Of a stretch of 33,434 nt of DNA, positions 23,295 through 30,888 are shown in pieces. This DNA is from DASXSB01 sp036506275 (lineage in GTDB: Bacteria; Methylomirabilota; Methylomirabilia; Rokubacteriales; CSP1-6), in contig DASXSB010000057.1 in assembly GCA_036506275.1 (NCBI GenBank), forward strand, positions 1 through 33,434, read 5' to 3'. The notes beneath the pieces were generated by a model. The model saw only the letters and a list, made by a program, of their open reading frames with translations, ran no database searches and was not told the DNA's origin. Position 1 is the stretch's first letter. Each line of letters begins with the position of its first letter. The translations under genes and the position numbers were made by a program.

Positions 23295-23305
23295 GGCGGC
23301 TCCTC

Positions 23306-23335
23306 TGCGTGCGTGGCTGATGCGTGCGTGACTGA
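23306..23335. repeat. Two-copy 15-base tandem repeat in the moxR leader
   Basis: TGCGTGCGTGGCTGA (23306-23320) is followed directly by TGCGTGCGTGACTGA (23321-23335), differing at one base. It lies between the -10-like element and the ribosome binding site of the MoxR gene, so it would be transcribed as part of the leader. No function can be assigned; it may be a slippage product or a protein-binding direct repeat. Confidence 0.8.
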
Positions 23336-23345
23336 ACTGCGGTTC

Positions 23346-23351
23346 ATTGTA
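23346..23351 (-). promoter_or_regulatory. -10-like hexamer for the moxR-VWA operon
   Basis: On the minus strand TACAAT (23351 to 23346) sits about 50 bases before the MoxR ATG, giving a leader of about 45 bases that includes the tandem repeat. No good -35 was found at 16-18 bases. Confidence 0.4.
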
Positions 23352-23406
23352 GCAGGTGACCGGGGGGACCCCGCCCGGCGCCCGACCGGAAGACGCATGG
23401 TCCACG

Positions 23407-23412
23407 TACAAT
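23407..23412 (+). promoter_or_regulatory. -10-like hexamer placed for leaderless transcription of the M48 gene
   Basis: TACAAT (23407-23412) ends 7 bases before the ATG at 23420, so transcription would begin at or next to the start codon. There is no ribosome binding site before that ATG, which fits a leaderless mRNA. Confidence 0.4.
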
Positions 23413-23419
23413 CGACGCC

Positions 23420-24553
23420 ATGAGCGACGACAACCGCGCCCGCCGCTACGCACGCCTCCAGTTCCTGCTCGCCGCCGCGAGCCTCGGACTGACCGCGGCC
23501 TTCCTCCTCGTCGCCCTCGCCGGCGGTGGGGCCCGCACGCTCTCCGATCGCGTGGCCGAGGCGACGTCGATCCCCGCGCTCCAGGTGGCGCTGGTCGCAG
23601 CCGTCCTCGGCGTGCTCTACGCCGTGCTCGCCTTTCCCCTCGCCTGGGTGCAGGGCTACTGGCTTCCGCGCCGCTACGGCCTCCTCCACCAGCGGCTCGG
23701 CGGCTGGCTGCGCGATCGTGCAAAGGCGGGGGCGATCGGAGGGATTCTCACCCTCGGTGGCGTGGAGGTGATCTACGCGCTCCTGCGCACCACCGCGTGG
23801 TGGTGGGTGGCGGCGGCGGCCATCTTCTTCGTCGTCTACGTGCTGATGGCGGCGCTGTTCCCGGTATGGCTGCTCCCGCTCTTCTACCGGCTGACGCCGC
23901 TCGACGACGTCCCGCTCCGGGAGCGCCTTCTCGGTCTCGCCGACCGCGCCCGCGTCCCCGTCGTCGGTGTCTGGGTCGCCGATCAATCCCGTCGCAGCCG
24001 CACCGCGAACGCCGCGCTCACCGGGCTCGGCCGCACCCGGCGCATCATCCTCTTCGACACCCTCGTGCGCGAGTTCCCGCCGGACGAAGTGGAGTCGGTG
24101 CTTGCCCACGAGCTGGGCCACCACGTGCACGGCGACGTGCGCCGCGGCCTCCTCGCGCAGGGACTCTTCACGCTCGTGACGTTCGCTCTCGCGGATCTCG
24201 CATTGCGCGCGGGTGTCTCCTGGTGGGGCCTGGCGGACGTGGCCGACCCCGCCGGCCTGCCGTGGCTCAGCCTGGTTCTCGTGGGGGTCGGGCTGCTGGC
24301 GGCGCCCGCCGCCAACGGTCTCTCGCGGTGGATGGAGCGACAGGCGGACGACTTCGCCCTCGCCATCACCGAGGACCCGCGCGCGTTCATCGCGGCCATG
24401 GAGCGCCTGGCGACGCTGAACCTGGCCGAAAGAAAGCCGAGCCGGCTGAAAGAGATCGTTTTCTATTCGCATCCCGCCATCGAACGTCGTATCGCGCGCG
24501 CGCGGGATCGGGAAGGCGCAAGAAGTGCGCGGTCGGCGATCGGAGTCACCTAA
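23420..24553 (+). CDS. M48 family (Ste24/CAAX prenyl protease-like) membrane metallopeptidase
   Basis: The 377-residue integral membrane enzyme has helices near residues 15-37, 50-75, 105-125, 127-150, and a pair after the active site. The zinc motif HELGHHVHGD is near residue 230 and the third ligand lies in ERQADDFALAI near 311. The conserved block SRRSRTANAALTGLGRTRRI before the zinc motif is typical of Ste24-type M48 proteins. Bacterial homologues act in membrane protein quality control rather than prenyl processing. A leaderless-type -10 hexamer precedes the ATG. It is divergent from the MoxR gene with 125 bases between starts. Confidence 0.95.
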   Translation: MSDDNRARRYARLQFLLAAASLGLTAAFLLVALAGGGARTLSDRVAEATSIPALQVALVAAVLGVLYAVLAFPLAWVQGYWLPRRYGLLHQRLGGWLRDRAKAGAIGGILTLGGVEVIYALLRTTAWWWVAAAAIFFVVYVLMAALFPVWLLPLFYRLTPLDDVPLRERLLGLADRARVPVVGVWVADQSRRSRTANAALTGLGRTRRIILFDTLVREFPPDEVESVLAHELGHHVHGDVRRGLLAQGLFTLVTFALADLALRAGVSWWGLADVADPAGLPWLSLVLVGVGLLAAPAANGLSRWMERQADDFALAITEDPRAFIAAMERLATLNLAERKPSRLKEIVFYSHPAIERRIARARDREGARSARSAIGVT

Positions 24554-24640
24554 AGCGGCCAAATTTTCACCGTTGACCGCCGCCCGCGGGTAGCCCGAAG
24601 ATCGAAAAAGGTCCGGGTCGCCAGCGCGCCCGCCCACCGC

Positions 24641-27595
24641 ATGCACGCGACACGAGAGGCTCTCCGGCTTCGGCAACGCCTCGCCGCGCGACTTCGTCCC
24701 CTCGCGCTCTCCATCGTCTTGATCATCGGCCTCGGCCTACCGCTGACCTACTACGCGCTCGACGGCTATGCCGGCGGTGATCACGCGCGCCTCTATGCGC
24801 TCACCGGCGGGCTCGTCTTCATCTCGGCCGTGGTGGCCGCCGTCCTCGCCCTGCTCGTGTACCGCGTCCCCATGGTCACGGTGACCGCGATGGAGCAGAG
24901 CATGGAGACCCTGATCGCCGAGCAGCAGAGTCTCGTGGAAGCCGGGCGCGTTCTCGCCGGGACGCTCGACCTTCGCGAGGTGCTCGACCGTCTCACGGGA
25001 GCGGCCCGCGCCCTCCCGGGCGTCGACGTCGTGCGCATCTGGCTCTGCGACGAGACGTCCGGCGAATACGTGCTGCATTCGGAGGCGGGCGTGCGCGACG
25101 CGGCCGTCCGCTACGTCACGCGGCTGGCGCCGGGGACCGGGCTCATCGGCCGGGTGCTGAGCGCCCGGCGCCCCCTCACGATCGTGGACATGCAGGCGGA
25201 CGCGGCGGCGGTGAACCGGGAATGGCTGGCGTCGGAAGGGCTCGTGTCCTACCTCGGCGTGCCGCTGCTGCTGGACGACGTGGCGGTGGGCGCCCTCGCC
25301 TTCATGGCGCGCCGGCCGCAGGCGTGGTCGGCCGCCGACGTCGCCCTCGCCGAGACCCTGGGGACGCTGGCCGCCGTCACCATTCGGAACGCGCGGCTCT
25401 TCGCGCAGAGCGAAGCGCGACGGCGGGCGGCGGAAGGTCTGGCCGCCACCGGACGCGCCATCTCCCAGGGGCTCGATCTCGACGAGATCGGCGAGCGGAT
25501 CGCGGAGAGCGCGCGAACGCTGCTCGCCGCGGAGTCGGCGGGGCTGTACCGCCTCGAACCTCGCTCCGGCGATCTCGTTTCGGTCGCCGTCTCCGGGGAC
25601 GCCGGTGATCTCGCCCCACGCACGTTCATCCTCCCCCGGGGCACGGGCGCCGCCGGCCTTGCCATTCAAGAACGACGAGCGGTGGTGACGCCGAACGTGC
25701 TCGCCGATCGCCGCATCACGCTCCGCGCCGACGTCCGCGCCCGCATCGAGGCGGCCAATTTCCGGGCCGTGCTCGCGGTGCCGCTCCAGGTGAAGGACCG
25801 CGTGGTGGGCGCGCTCGCGGTGGGCGCGCGCGCCGGGCGCGTCTTCGAGAAGAACGACATCGAGCTGGCGCAGGCCCTCGCCGACCAGGCCTCGCTCGCG
25901 CTCGAGAACGCGCGGCTCTTCCGGGAGGCTACGCGCCGGCGACGAGAGGCGGAGCAGCTCGCGCGCGTGGGCCGCATGCTCACGGAGACGCTCGACATGA
26001 CCGCGGTCGGCCAGCGAATCGTCGACAGCCTCCTGCCCTTGTTCGGCGCGCACTCCTCCGGGCTCTTCCTCATCGAGGGCGCCGGTGCCCCCACCGCCGT
26101 CGCCTGGGGTGGGGCCGCGCGCGATCACTGGAACGTGGGGGAGGCGTTGCACGACAGGGCGAGCGTGGCCGCGCTCGCGATCGCCTCCGGCGATCCCGCG
26201 TGGTCGCGCGACATCCTTGCCGATCCGCGGCTGGCGCTGCCGGAGCCGATCCGCCGCCGCGTGCTCGCCACCGGTGATCGCGCGGCGCTGGCGGCGCCGC
26301 TGCGCGCGAAGGGCGCCGTCATCGGCGCCCTCGTGCTCGCCGATCGCATTCCGCGCGATTTCGCGGTGGCGGAAGTCGAGCTGGTGCAGGCGCTCGCCGA
26401 TCAAGCCGCCCTCGCCCTCGAGAACGCCCGCCTCTACGCGCGCGCCCAGCGCGCGTACGCCGAGCTGACGGAGGCTCAGGCCCAGCTCGTGCGGAGCGAG
26501 ACGCTGCGCGCGATGGGCGAGCTGGCGGCGGGCGTGGCGCATCATCTGAACAACTTGCTGGCGGTCGTGCTCGGCCGCATCCAGCTCGTGATCCCGAAGA
26601 CGGAGGCGCCGGAGGCGCGTCGCGATCTCGCCCTCGCGGAGCGCGCGGCGCTCGACGGCGCCGACGTCGTGCGCCGGATGCGAGGCTTCAGTCGCGGCTA
26701 CCCGGCGCCGTCGCTCGTTGCCGTCGATCTCAGCCGGCTCGCCACGGAAGCGCTGGAGCTGACCCGGCCGCGCTGGTCCGACGAGGCGGTGGCCCGCGGC
26801 GTCCGCATCGAGACGACGCTGGAGGTGGGCACGGTGCCGGCGGTGGCGGGAGAGCCGGCCGCGCTCCGTGAAGTCCTCGTGAACCTGATCCAGAACGCGA
26901 TCGACGCGCTCCCCGCGGGCGGCCGCATCGGGCTGCGCACGTGGGCGACCGGAGAGTCCGTGCACTGCGCGGTGTCCGACGACGGCATCGGCATGTCGCC
27001 GGAGGTGCAGCGGCGCGCCGTCGAACCCTTCTACACGACGAAGGGCGTCCGCCGCACCGGTCTCGGTCTCAGTGTCGGCTACGGCATCCTGCGCCGTCAC
27101 GGCGGCGACCTCACGATCGAGAGCACCGAGGGCCGAGGCACGCAAGTGACTCTGCGCGTGCCGCTGACCTCGCTCATCGACGTCCCCGTCACCGTGCCGG
27201 CGGTGCCCGCCGCCCACCCCGCCGTCGGCCACCTCACGGTCGTCGTCGTCGACGACGAGCCGGAGGTGCGCCGCGTGATCGCCGAATTGCTGGAGCAGCA
27301 GGGTCACCGGGTGGTGCAGGCGGCGGACGGCGAGGAGGCGCTTCACCGCGTCGACGCCAGCGTCGATCTCGTGCTGACGGATCTCTCCATGCCCGGCATG
27401 AGCGGCTGGGACGTAGCGCGCGACGTGAAGACGCGCTGGCCCTGGCTCCGCGTCGGCATCGTGACGGGCTGGGCGGAGGCCCTCGGGGCCGATCCCGGTC
27501 ATCGCAGCGTGGCGGATTTCGTGATCGCCAAGCCCGTCACCGGCGCCGCCCTTCGAACCGCCATCGCCCAGGCCGGCATCGCTCCCCGCAACTAG
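24641..27595 (+). CDS. Membrane-anchored triple-GAF hybrid histidine kinase
   Basis: The 984-residue sensor has two N-terminal membrane helices (about 20-40 and 52-74) with a short outside loop. Three GAF domains follow, roughly at 95-250, 265-425 and 440-600. The HisKA helix has the phosphoacceptor in MGELAAGVAHHLNNLLAV (His near 632). The HATPase domain has N box NLIQNAIDALPAGG, SDDGIGM and TGLGLSVGYGI. A C-terminal receiver carries VVVVDDEPE, Asp in LVLTDLSMPGMSG and IAKPVTG. It likely senses small ligands or redox state through GAF domains; the ligand is unknown. No cognate regulator gene adjoins it; the attached receiver may be the only or first relay partner. Confidence 0.95.
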   Translation: MHATREALRLRQRLAARLRPLALSIVLIIGLGLPLTYYALDGYAGGDHARLYALTGGLVFISAVVAAVLALLVYRVPMVTVTAMEQSMETLIAEQQSLVEAGRVLAGTLDLREVLDRLTGAARALPGVDVVRIWLCDETSGEYVLHSEAGVRDAAVRYVTRLAPGTGLIGRVLSARRPLTIVDMQADAAAVNREWLASEGLVSYLGVPLLLDDVAVGALAFMARRPQAWSAADVALAETLGTLAAVTIRNARLFAQSEARRRAAEGLAATGRAISQGLDLDEIGERIAESARTLLAAESAGLYRLEPRSGDLVSVAVSGDAGDLAPRTFILPRGTGAAGLAIQERRAVVTPNVLADRRITLRADVRARIEAANFRAVLAVPLQVKDRVVGALAVGARAGRVFEKNDIELAQALADQASLALENARLFREATRRRREAEQLARVGRMLTETLDMTAVGQRIVDSLLPLFGAHSSGLFLIEGAGAPTAVAWGGAARDHWNVGEALHDRASVAALAIASGDPAWSRDILADPRLALPEPIRRRVLATGDRAALAAPLRAKGAVIGALVLADRIPRDFAVAEVELVQALADQAALALENARLYARAQRAYAELTEAQAQLVRSETLRAMGELAAGVAHHLNNLLAVVLGRIQLVIPKTEAPEARRDLALAERAALDGADVVRRMRGFSRGYPAPSLVAVDLSRLATEALELTRPRWSDEAVARGVRIETTLEVGTVPAVAGEPAALREVLVNLIQNAIDALPAGGRIGLRTWATGESVHCAVSDDGIGMSPEVQRRAVEPFYTTKGVRRTGLGLSVGYGILRRHGGDLTIESTEGRGTQVTLRVPLTSLIDVPVTVPAVPAAHPAVGHLTVVVVDDEPEVRRVIAELLEQQGHRVVQAADGEEALHRVDASVDLVLTDLSMPGMSGWDVARDVKTRWPWLRVGIVTGWAEALGADPGHRSVADFVIAKPVTGAALRTAIAQAGIAPRN

Positions 27596-27650
27596 CAGGC
27601 TCGCACCTTCGCCGCGCGCGAGGCGGCATGACCCCCGTCCACGCGCGCGG

Positions 27651-27656
27651 TACCAT
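27651..27656 (+). promoter_or_regulatory. -10-like hexamer placed for leaderless transcription of the TPR lipoprotein gene
   Basis: TACCAT (27651-27656) ends 6 bases before the ATG at 27663 and no ribosome binding site lies between. The position fits transcription starting at the A of the start codon. Confidence 0.3.
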
Positions 27657-27662
27657 GCAGTC

Positions 27663-28259
27663 ATGACGAAACTACAGCGGATCGTCGTCGTTCTCGGCGT
27701 GGTCGTCCTCGGCGGCTGCGCCACCGCGAGCACGAAGGGGAAAATCGCGCTCGAAGACGGGCGCTACGAAGAGGCCGCGCGGCGCTTCGAGGAGGCGGTG
27801 GCCGCGCATCCCGACCGCGTGGAGCCCCTGATCGGGCTCGGGATCGCTCGCTACAAGCTCGGCGCCCTTGATCCGGCCATCGACGCGCTCGGCCACGCGG
27901 TGACGCGCGCGCCGGGATCGCAGGCGGCCCAGCTCTATCTGGCGCTCGCCTATCTCGTGAAGGGCGACGACGCCCGCGCTCAGCAGCACCTCGCGACGTA
28001 TCTCGGGTTGAACCCGGAGCCGGCCGTCGCGCGCCAGGCCAGCCGCGCGCTCGAGCTGCTACGGACCGAGCGGCCGTCGCAACCGATGCGGATCTTCGTC
28101 GCCGCCGCCCTCGACAACGCCGTGGAGCTGACGCAGGAGGTGTGGCGCGCGCGGCAAGAAGCGCGCACCTACTATCCCTACGGCCCGCCGTTCGTGTTCG
28201 GTGTGGTCGGCGTGGGCTCGTGCGTGGCCACGCGTCCGGGCGCGGCCTTCTGCTACTGA
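27663..28259 (+). CDS. TPR-repeat lipoprotein
   Basis: The 198-residue product has a lipoprotein signal (IVVVLGVVVLGGCATAS; lipobox LGGC, Cys20). About three TPR-like helix pairs follow (GRYEEAARRFEEAVAAHPD; GALDPAIDALGHAVTRAPGS; GDDARAQQHLATYLGLNPE). The C-terminal 60 residues are not repeat-like and end in a small hydrophobic Gly/Val segment with two cysteines (GSCVATRPGAAFCY). It is likely an envelope-anchored scaffold protein. It follows the hybrid kinase by 67 bases on the same strand and overlaps the next, convergent gene by seven bases at their stops. Confidence 0.88.
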   Translation: MTKLQRIVVVLGVVVLGGCATASTKGKIALEDGRYEEAARRFEEAVAAHPDRVEPLIGLGIARYKLGALDPAIDALGHAVTRAPGSQAAQLYLALAYLVKGDDARAQQHLATYLGLNPEPAVARQASRALELLRTERPSQPMRIFVAAALDNAVELTQEVWRARQEARTYYPYGPPFVFGVVGVGSCVATRPGAAFCY

Positions 28260-29158
28260 CGTCGCCCGCGCGTCTTCGCGGCGTCCGCCGCGCTGTGCGC
28301 TTCCCCGCGCGCCCGTGACGCCTCCGTCGCCGCCTCGTCGGCGACGCGTCGCTTCGCCGCCGCCTGCGCTTCCGCGGCGAGCAGCCGCTCCCTGAGCTGT
28401 CGCGCCGATCGTTCCGCCGCGTCCGCCGCTCGACGCCGAGCGGCGGCGGCGCGCTCGAGTCGCGCGGCGCGCCGGCTCCGCTCGCGCGCCTCGCGCGCCG
28501 CGGCGCGGGCGGCTCGGCGAGCGTGGGCGGCGGTGGCGTCGCGCGCCGGCGGTGAAGGCTTCGCCGCCGGCGCCTTCGCAGCGGGGACGTTCGCAGTGGA
28601 CGGTGCCTTGGCGGGGGCCGGCGTCTCATCGGCGCGCGCGGACGCCGGCTTCGGTACGAGCCGCAGAGTCCCGCCCGCGAGCAGCGCGTCGAGTCCGGGT
28701 GGCGGCAGCTCCTCCGTCAGCCGGCCGCGCTGGAGATCGGCGCGGATGCGGCGGTCGGTGGCGGCGCCGAGCAGCGTCCCCGAGACCCGCCGGTCGAGCG
28801 CAGGCGAGGTCCGGACGCCGCCCGCGGCCAGCACCGCGGCCACGCGGCGCTGGAGATCGTGGAGCGCGCGCCGCTGCGTCGCCGTCGCCTCCGGCAACTC
28901 GCCGGCATGCGCGAGCTGGGCGCGCCGCAGACGCTCCACGGCCTCGACGAATCGCGCCACCGCCTCCGGCGCGTCGCGCGCGAGACGGTTGACGGCCCAC
29001 ACGGCCACGCTCGGCTTGCGGAGCTTGCGCACCCGGGCGGCACGGGCGTTGTCCCCGGCTTTCCGGAAGGCGGCGGCGAGGGCGTCGCGCGCGCGGGTGA
29101 ACTCCGCGGGCGGCACGCCGTGGAGGTCGTCGATCTTGTCGTCGGCGCGCGCGGTCAT
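28253..29158 (-). CDS. Conserved hypothetical protein with long basic coiled-coil tail
   Basis: The 301-residue protein has a conserved-looking N-terminal half: DDLHGVPPAEFTRARDALAA, RVRKLRKPSVAVWAVNRLA and later ALHDLQRRVAAVLAAGG. Similar proteins occur in high-GC soil bacteria with no known function. A Pro/Ala linker (about 165-200) leads to an Ala/Arg/Glu coiled-coil tail of about 100 residues that is strongly basic (AARAAAREARERSRRAARLE). No signal peptide or membrane segment is visible. The basic helical tail may bind nucleic acid, which is only an inference. It is divergent from the solute-binding protein gene. Confidence 0.75.
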   Translation of the reverse strand: MTARADDKIDDLHGVPPAEFTRARDALAAAFRKAGDNARAARVRKLRKPSVAVWAVNRLARDAPEAVARFVEAVERLRRAQLAHAGELPEATATQRRALHDLQRRVAAVLAAGGVRTSPALDRRVSGTLLGAATDRRIRADLQRGRLTEELPPPGLDALLAGGTLRLVPKPASARADETPAPAKAPSTANVPAAKAPAAKPSPPARDATAAHARRAARAAAREARERSRRAARLERAAAARRRAADAAERSARQLRERLLAAEAQAAAKRRVADEAATEASRARGEAHSAADAAKTRGRRQ

Positions 29159-29328
29159 CGGTGGTGGCGCCCCGCCGGATGCTACCCGATAACGCGGTCG
29201 AACGGGAACGGCGGGCCGGACGGCCGGCCGGCTCTGGAGATGGCCGGAGCCATCGTGGTAGGGTTAGCCGCCGGGGAGGCCGGTCGGCTCCTCGAGCCTC
29301 AGGAGCGATCCCGAGTCGGGGAGTGAAC

Positions 29329-30888
29329 ATGCGGCGAATCGTGAATCGCCTCCGGGCACATATGTCGTTCATCGTCGGCGTGGTGGCCATCGTCTCCCTC
29401 TGGCCGGGCGCCGTTCCGGTCGCGGGCGCGGAGCCGGCGGGCGAGGTGACGGTGTCGTTTCACGTCACGCTCGCGCCCACGTGGTTCGATCCTTCCACGG
29501 CGCCTCCGCAGATCACACCGTTCGGAGTGCTCTACGCCATCCACGACGCGCTCGTGCGGCCGCTTCCCGGTCACAAGATGGGGCCGAGCCTCGCGGAGTC
29601 GTGGACGGAGAGTCCCGACGGGCTCGTGTACGAGTTCAAGCTGCGGCGCGGCCTCACCTTCCACAACGGCGATCCCGTCACCACCGAGGACGTGAAGTTC
29701 AGCTTCGATCGATACCAGGGCGCGGGTGCGAAGGAGCTGAAGGCGCGCGTCCGCCAGCTCGAGGTCGTCGATCCGCTCACGGTGCGGTTCCATCTCAAGG
29801 AGCCCTGGCCGGATTTCATGACGTACTACGGGACCACCGCCACCGCCGCCGGCATCGTGGTGCCGAAAAAGTACGTCGAGCAGGTCGGCGCCGACGGCTT
29901 CCGGCAACGACCGATCGGGGCCGGGCCCTACAAGTTCGTGAGCCAGCGTCCCGGCATCGAGCTCGTGCTGGAGGCGGTGCCCTCGTACTGGCGCCACGCG
30001 CCGTACGTCAAGCGGCTCGTCATGAAGAGCATCCCCGACAGCACCACGCGGCTGACCATGCTGAAAAGCGGCGAGCTCGACATCGCGTATTTCCTCGACG
30101 GGCCGGACGCGGAAGCGATGAAGCGGGATCCTCGCCTCGCTCTCGTGGCCACGCGTCACGCGTCGATCTTCTGGATCGAGTTCGCGGATCAGTGGGACCA
30201 GCGCTCACCGTGGAACGACAAGCGCCTGCGCCAGGCCGTGAACTTCGCCCTCGACCGCAAGGCCATCAGCGACGCGGGCTGCCTCGGCTATTGCCCGCCG
30301 GCCGGCGTCATCGTCCCCCGCGTGATGGACTTTGCGCTGCAGGTGCCGGCGCCGCCCTACGATCCGCAAAAGGCCAAGCAGCTCCTGGCGGAGGCGGGCT
30401 ATCCGAAAGGCATCGACGCCGGGGAGTTCGTCCCCATTCCGGGCTTCGCCACCGTCGCCGACGCCACCCTCAACAACCTGAACGCGGTCGGAATCCGCCT
30501 CCGCATGCGTCCAATGGAGCGCGCCCCCTTCTATGCCGCCTGGCTCGAGAAAAAGCTGCGGGGCGTCTTCATGGTGGCGGTGGGCAATTCCGGGAACGCC
30601 GCCAGCCGCGTGGAATCGTTCATGCAGTCGAAGGGCGCCTATGCCTACGGCGGCTATCCCGACATCGACGAGCTCTTCCAGCAACAGGGACGCGAGCGCG
30701 ACGTCGCCAAGCGCGAGGCGCTGCTGCACCGGATCCAGCAGCTCACCATCGACCGTGTGATGTACGCGCCCATCATGGACCTGCGCGGGTTGATGGGCGT
30801 GGGACCCCGGCTCGCCGACCACACCATCAACTCCATCCCGATGTATCCGTTCCCCTCGCACGAGGACCTGCGGCTCAAGAGCCCATAG
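29329..30888 (+). CDS. ABC transporter substrate-binding protein, family 5 (peptide/nickel type)
   Basis: The 519-residue protein has an N-terminal signal peptide (hydrophobic residues 13-30, cleavage near AVPVAGA). The extracellular solute-binding family 5 pattern follows: MGPSLAESWTESPDGLVYEF, LRRGLTFHNGDPVTTEDVKF, PIGAGPYKFVS and DKRLRQAVNFALDRKAIS. It binds peptides or other solutes in the periplasm and delivers them to an ABC permease. No permease or ATPase gene is next to it, so it is a solitary binding protein. The ATG at 29329 has GGGGAG five bases upstream. It overlaps the patatin gene tail to tail by 14 bases. Confidence 0.95.
   Translation: MRRIVNRLRAHMSFIVGVVAIVSLWPGAVPVAGAEPAGEVTVSFHVTLAPTWFDPSTAPPQITPFGVLYAIHDALVRPLPGHKMGPSLAESWTESPDGLVYEFKLRRGLTFHNGDPVTTEDVKFSFDRYQGAGAKELKARVRQLEVVDPLTVRFHLKEPWPDFMTYYGTTATAAGIVVPKKYVEQVGADGFRQRPIGAGPYKFVSQRPGIELVLEAVPSYWRHAPYVKRLVMKSIPDSTTRLTMLKSGELDIAYFLDGPDAEAMKRDPRLALVATRHASIFWIEFADQWDQRSPWNDKRLRQAVNFALDRKAISDAGCLGYCPPAGVIVPRVMDFALQVPAPPYDPQKAKQLLAEAGYPKGIDAGEFVPIPGFATVADATLNNLNAVGIRLRMRPMERAPFYAAWLEKKLRGVFMVAVGNSGNAASRVESFMQSKGAYAYGGYPDIDELFQQQGRERDVAKREALLHRIQQLTIDRVMYAPIMDLRGLMGVGPRLADHTINSIPMYPFPSHEDLRLKSP

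Noticed and set aside
24573..24601. TTGACC upstream of the hybrid kinase as a -35 element
   Set aside because: No -10-like hexamer lies at 16-18 bases.
24737..27733. A 998-codon open frame on the minus strand opposite the hybrid kinase
   Set aside because: The kinase on the plus strand has every expected domain; the antisense product has no recognisable feature.
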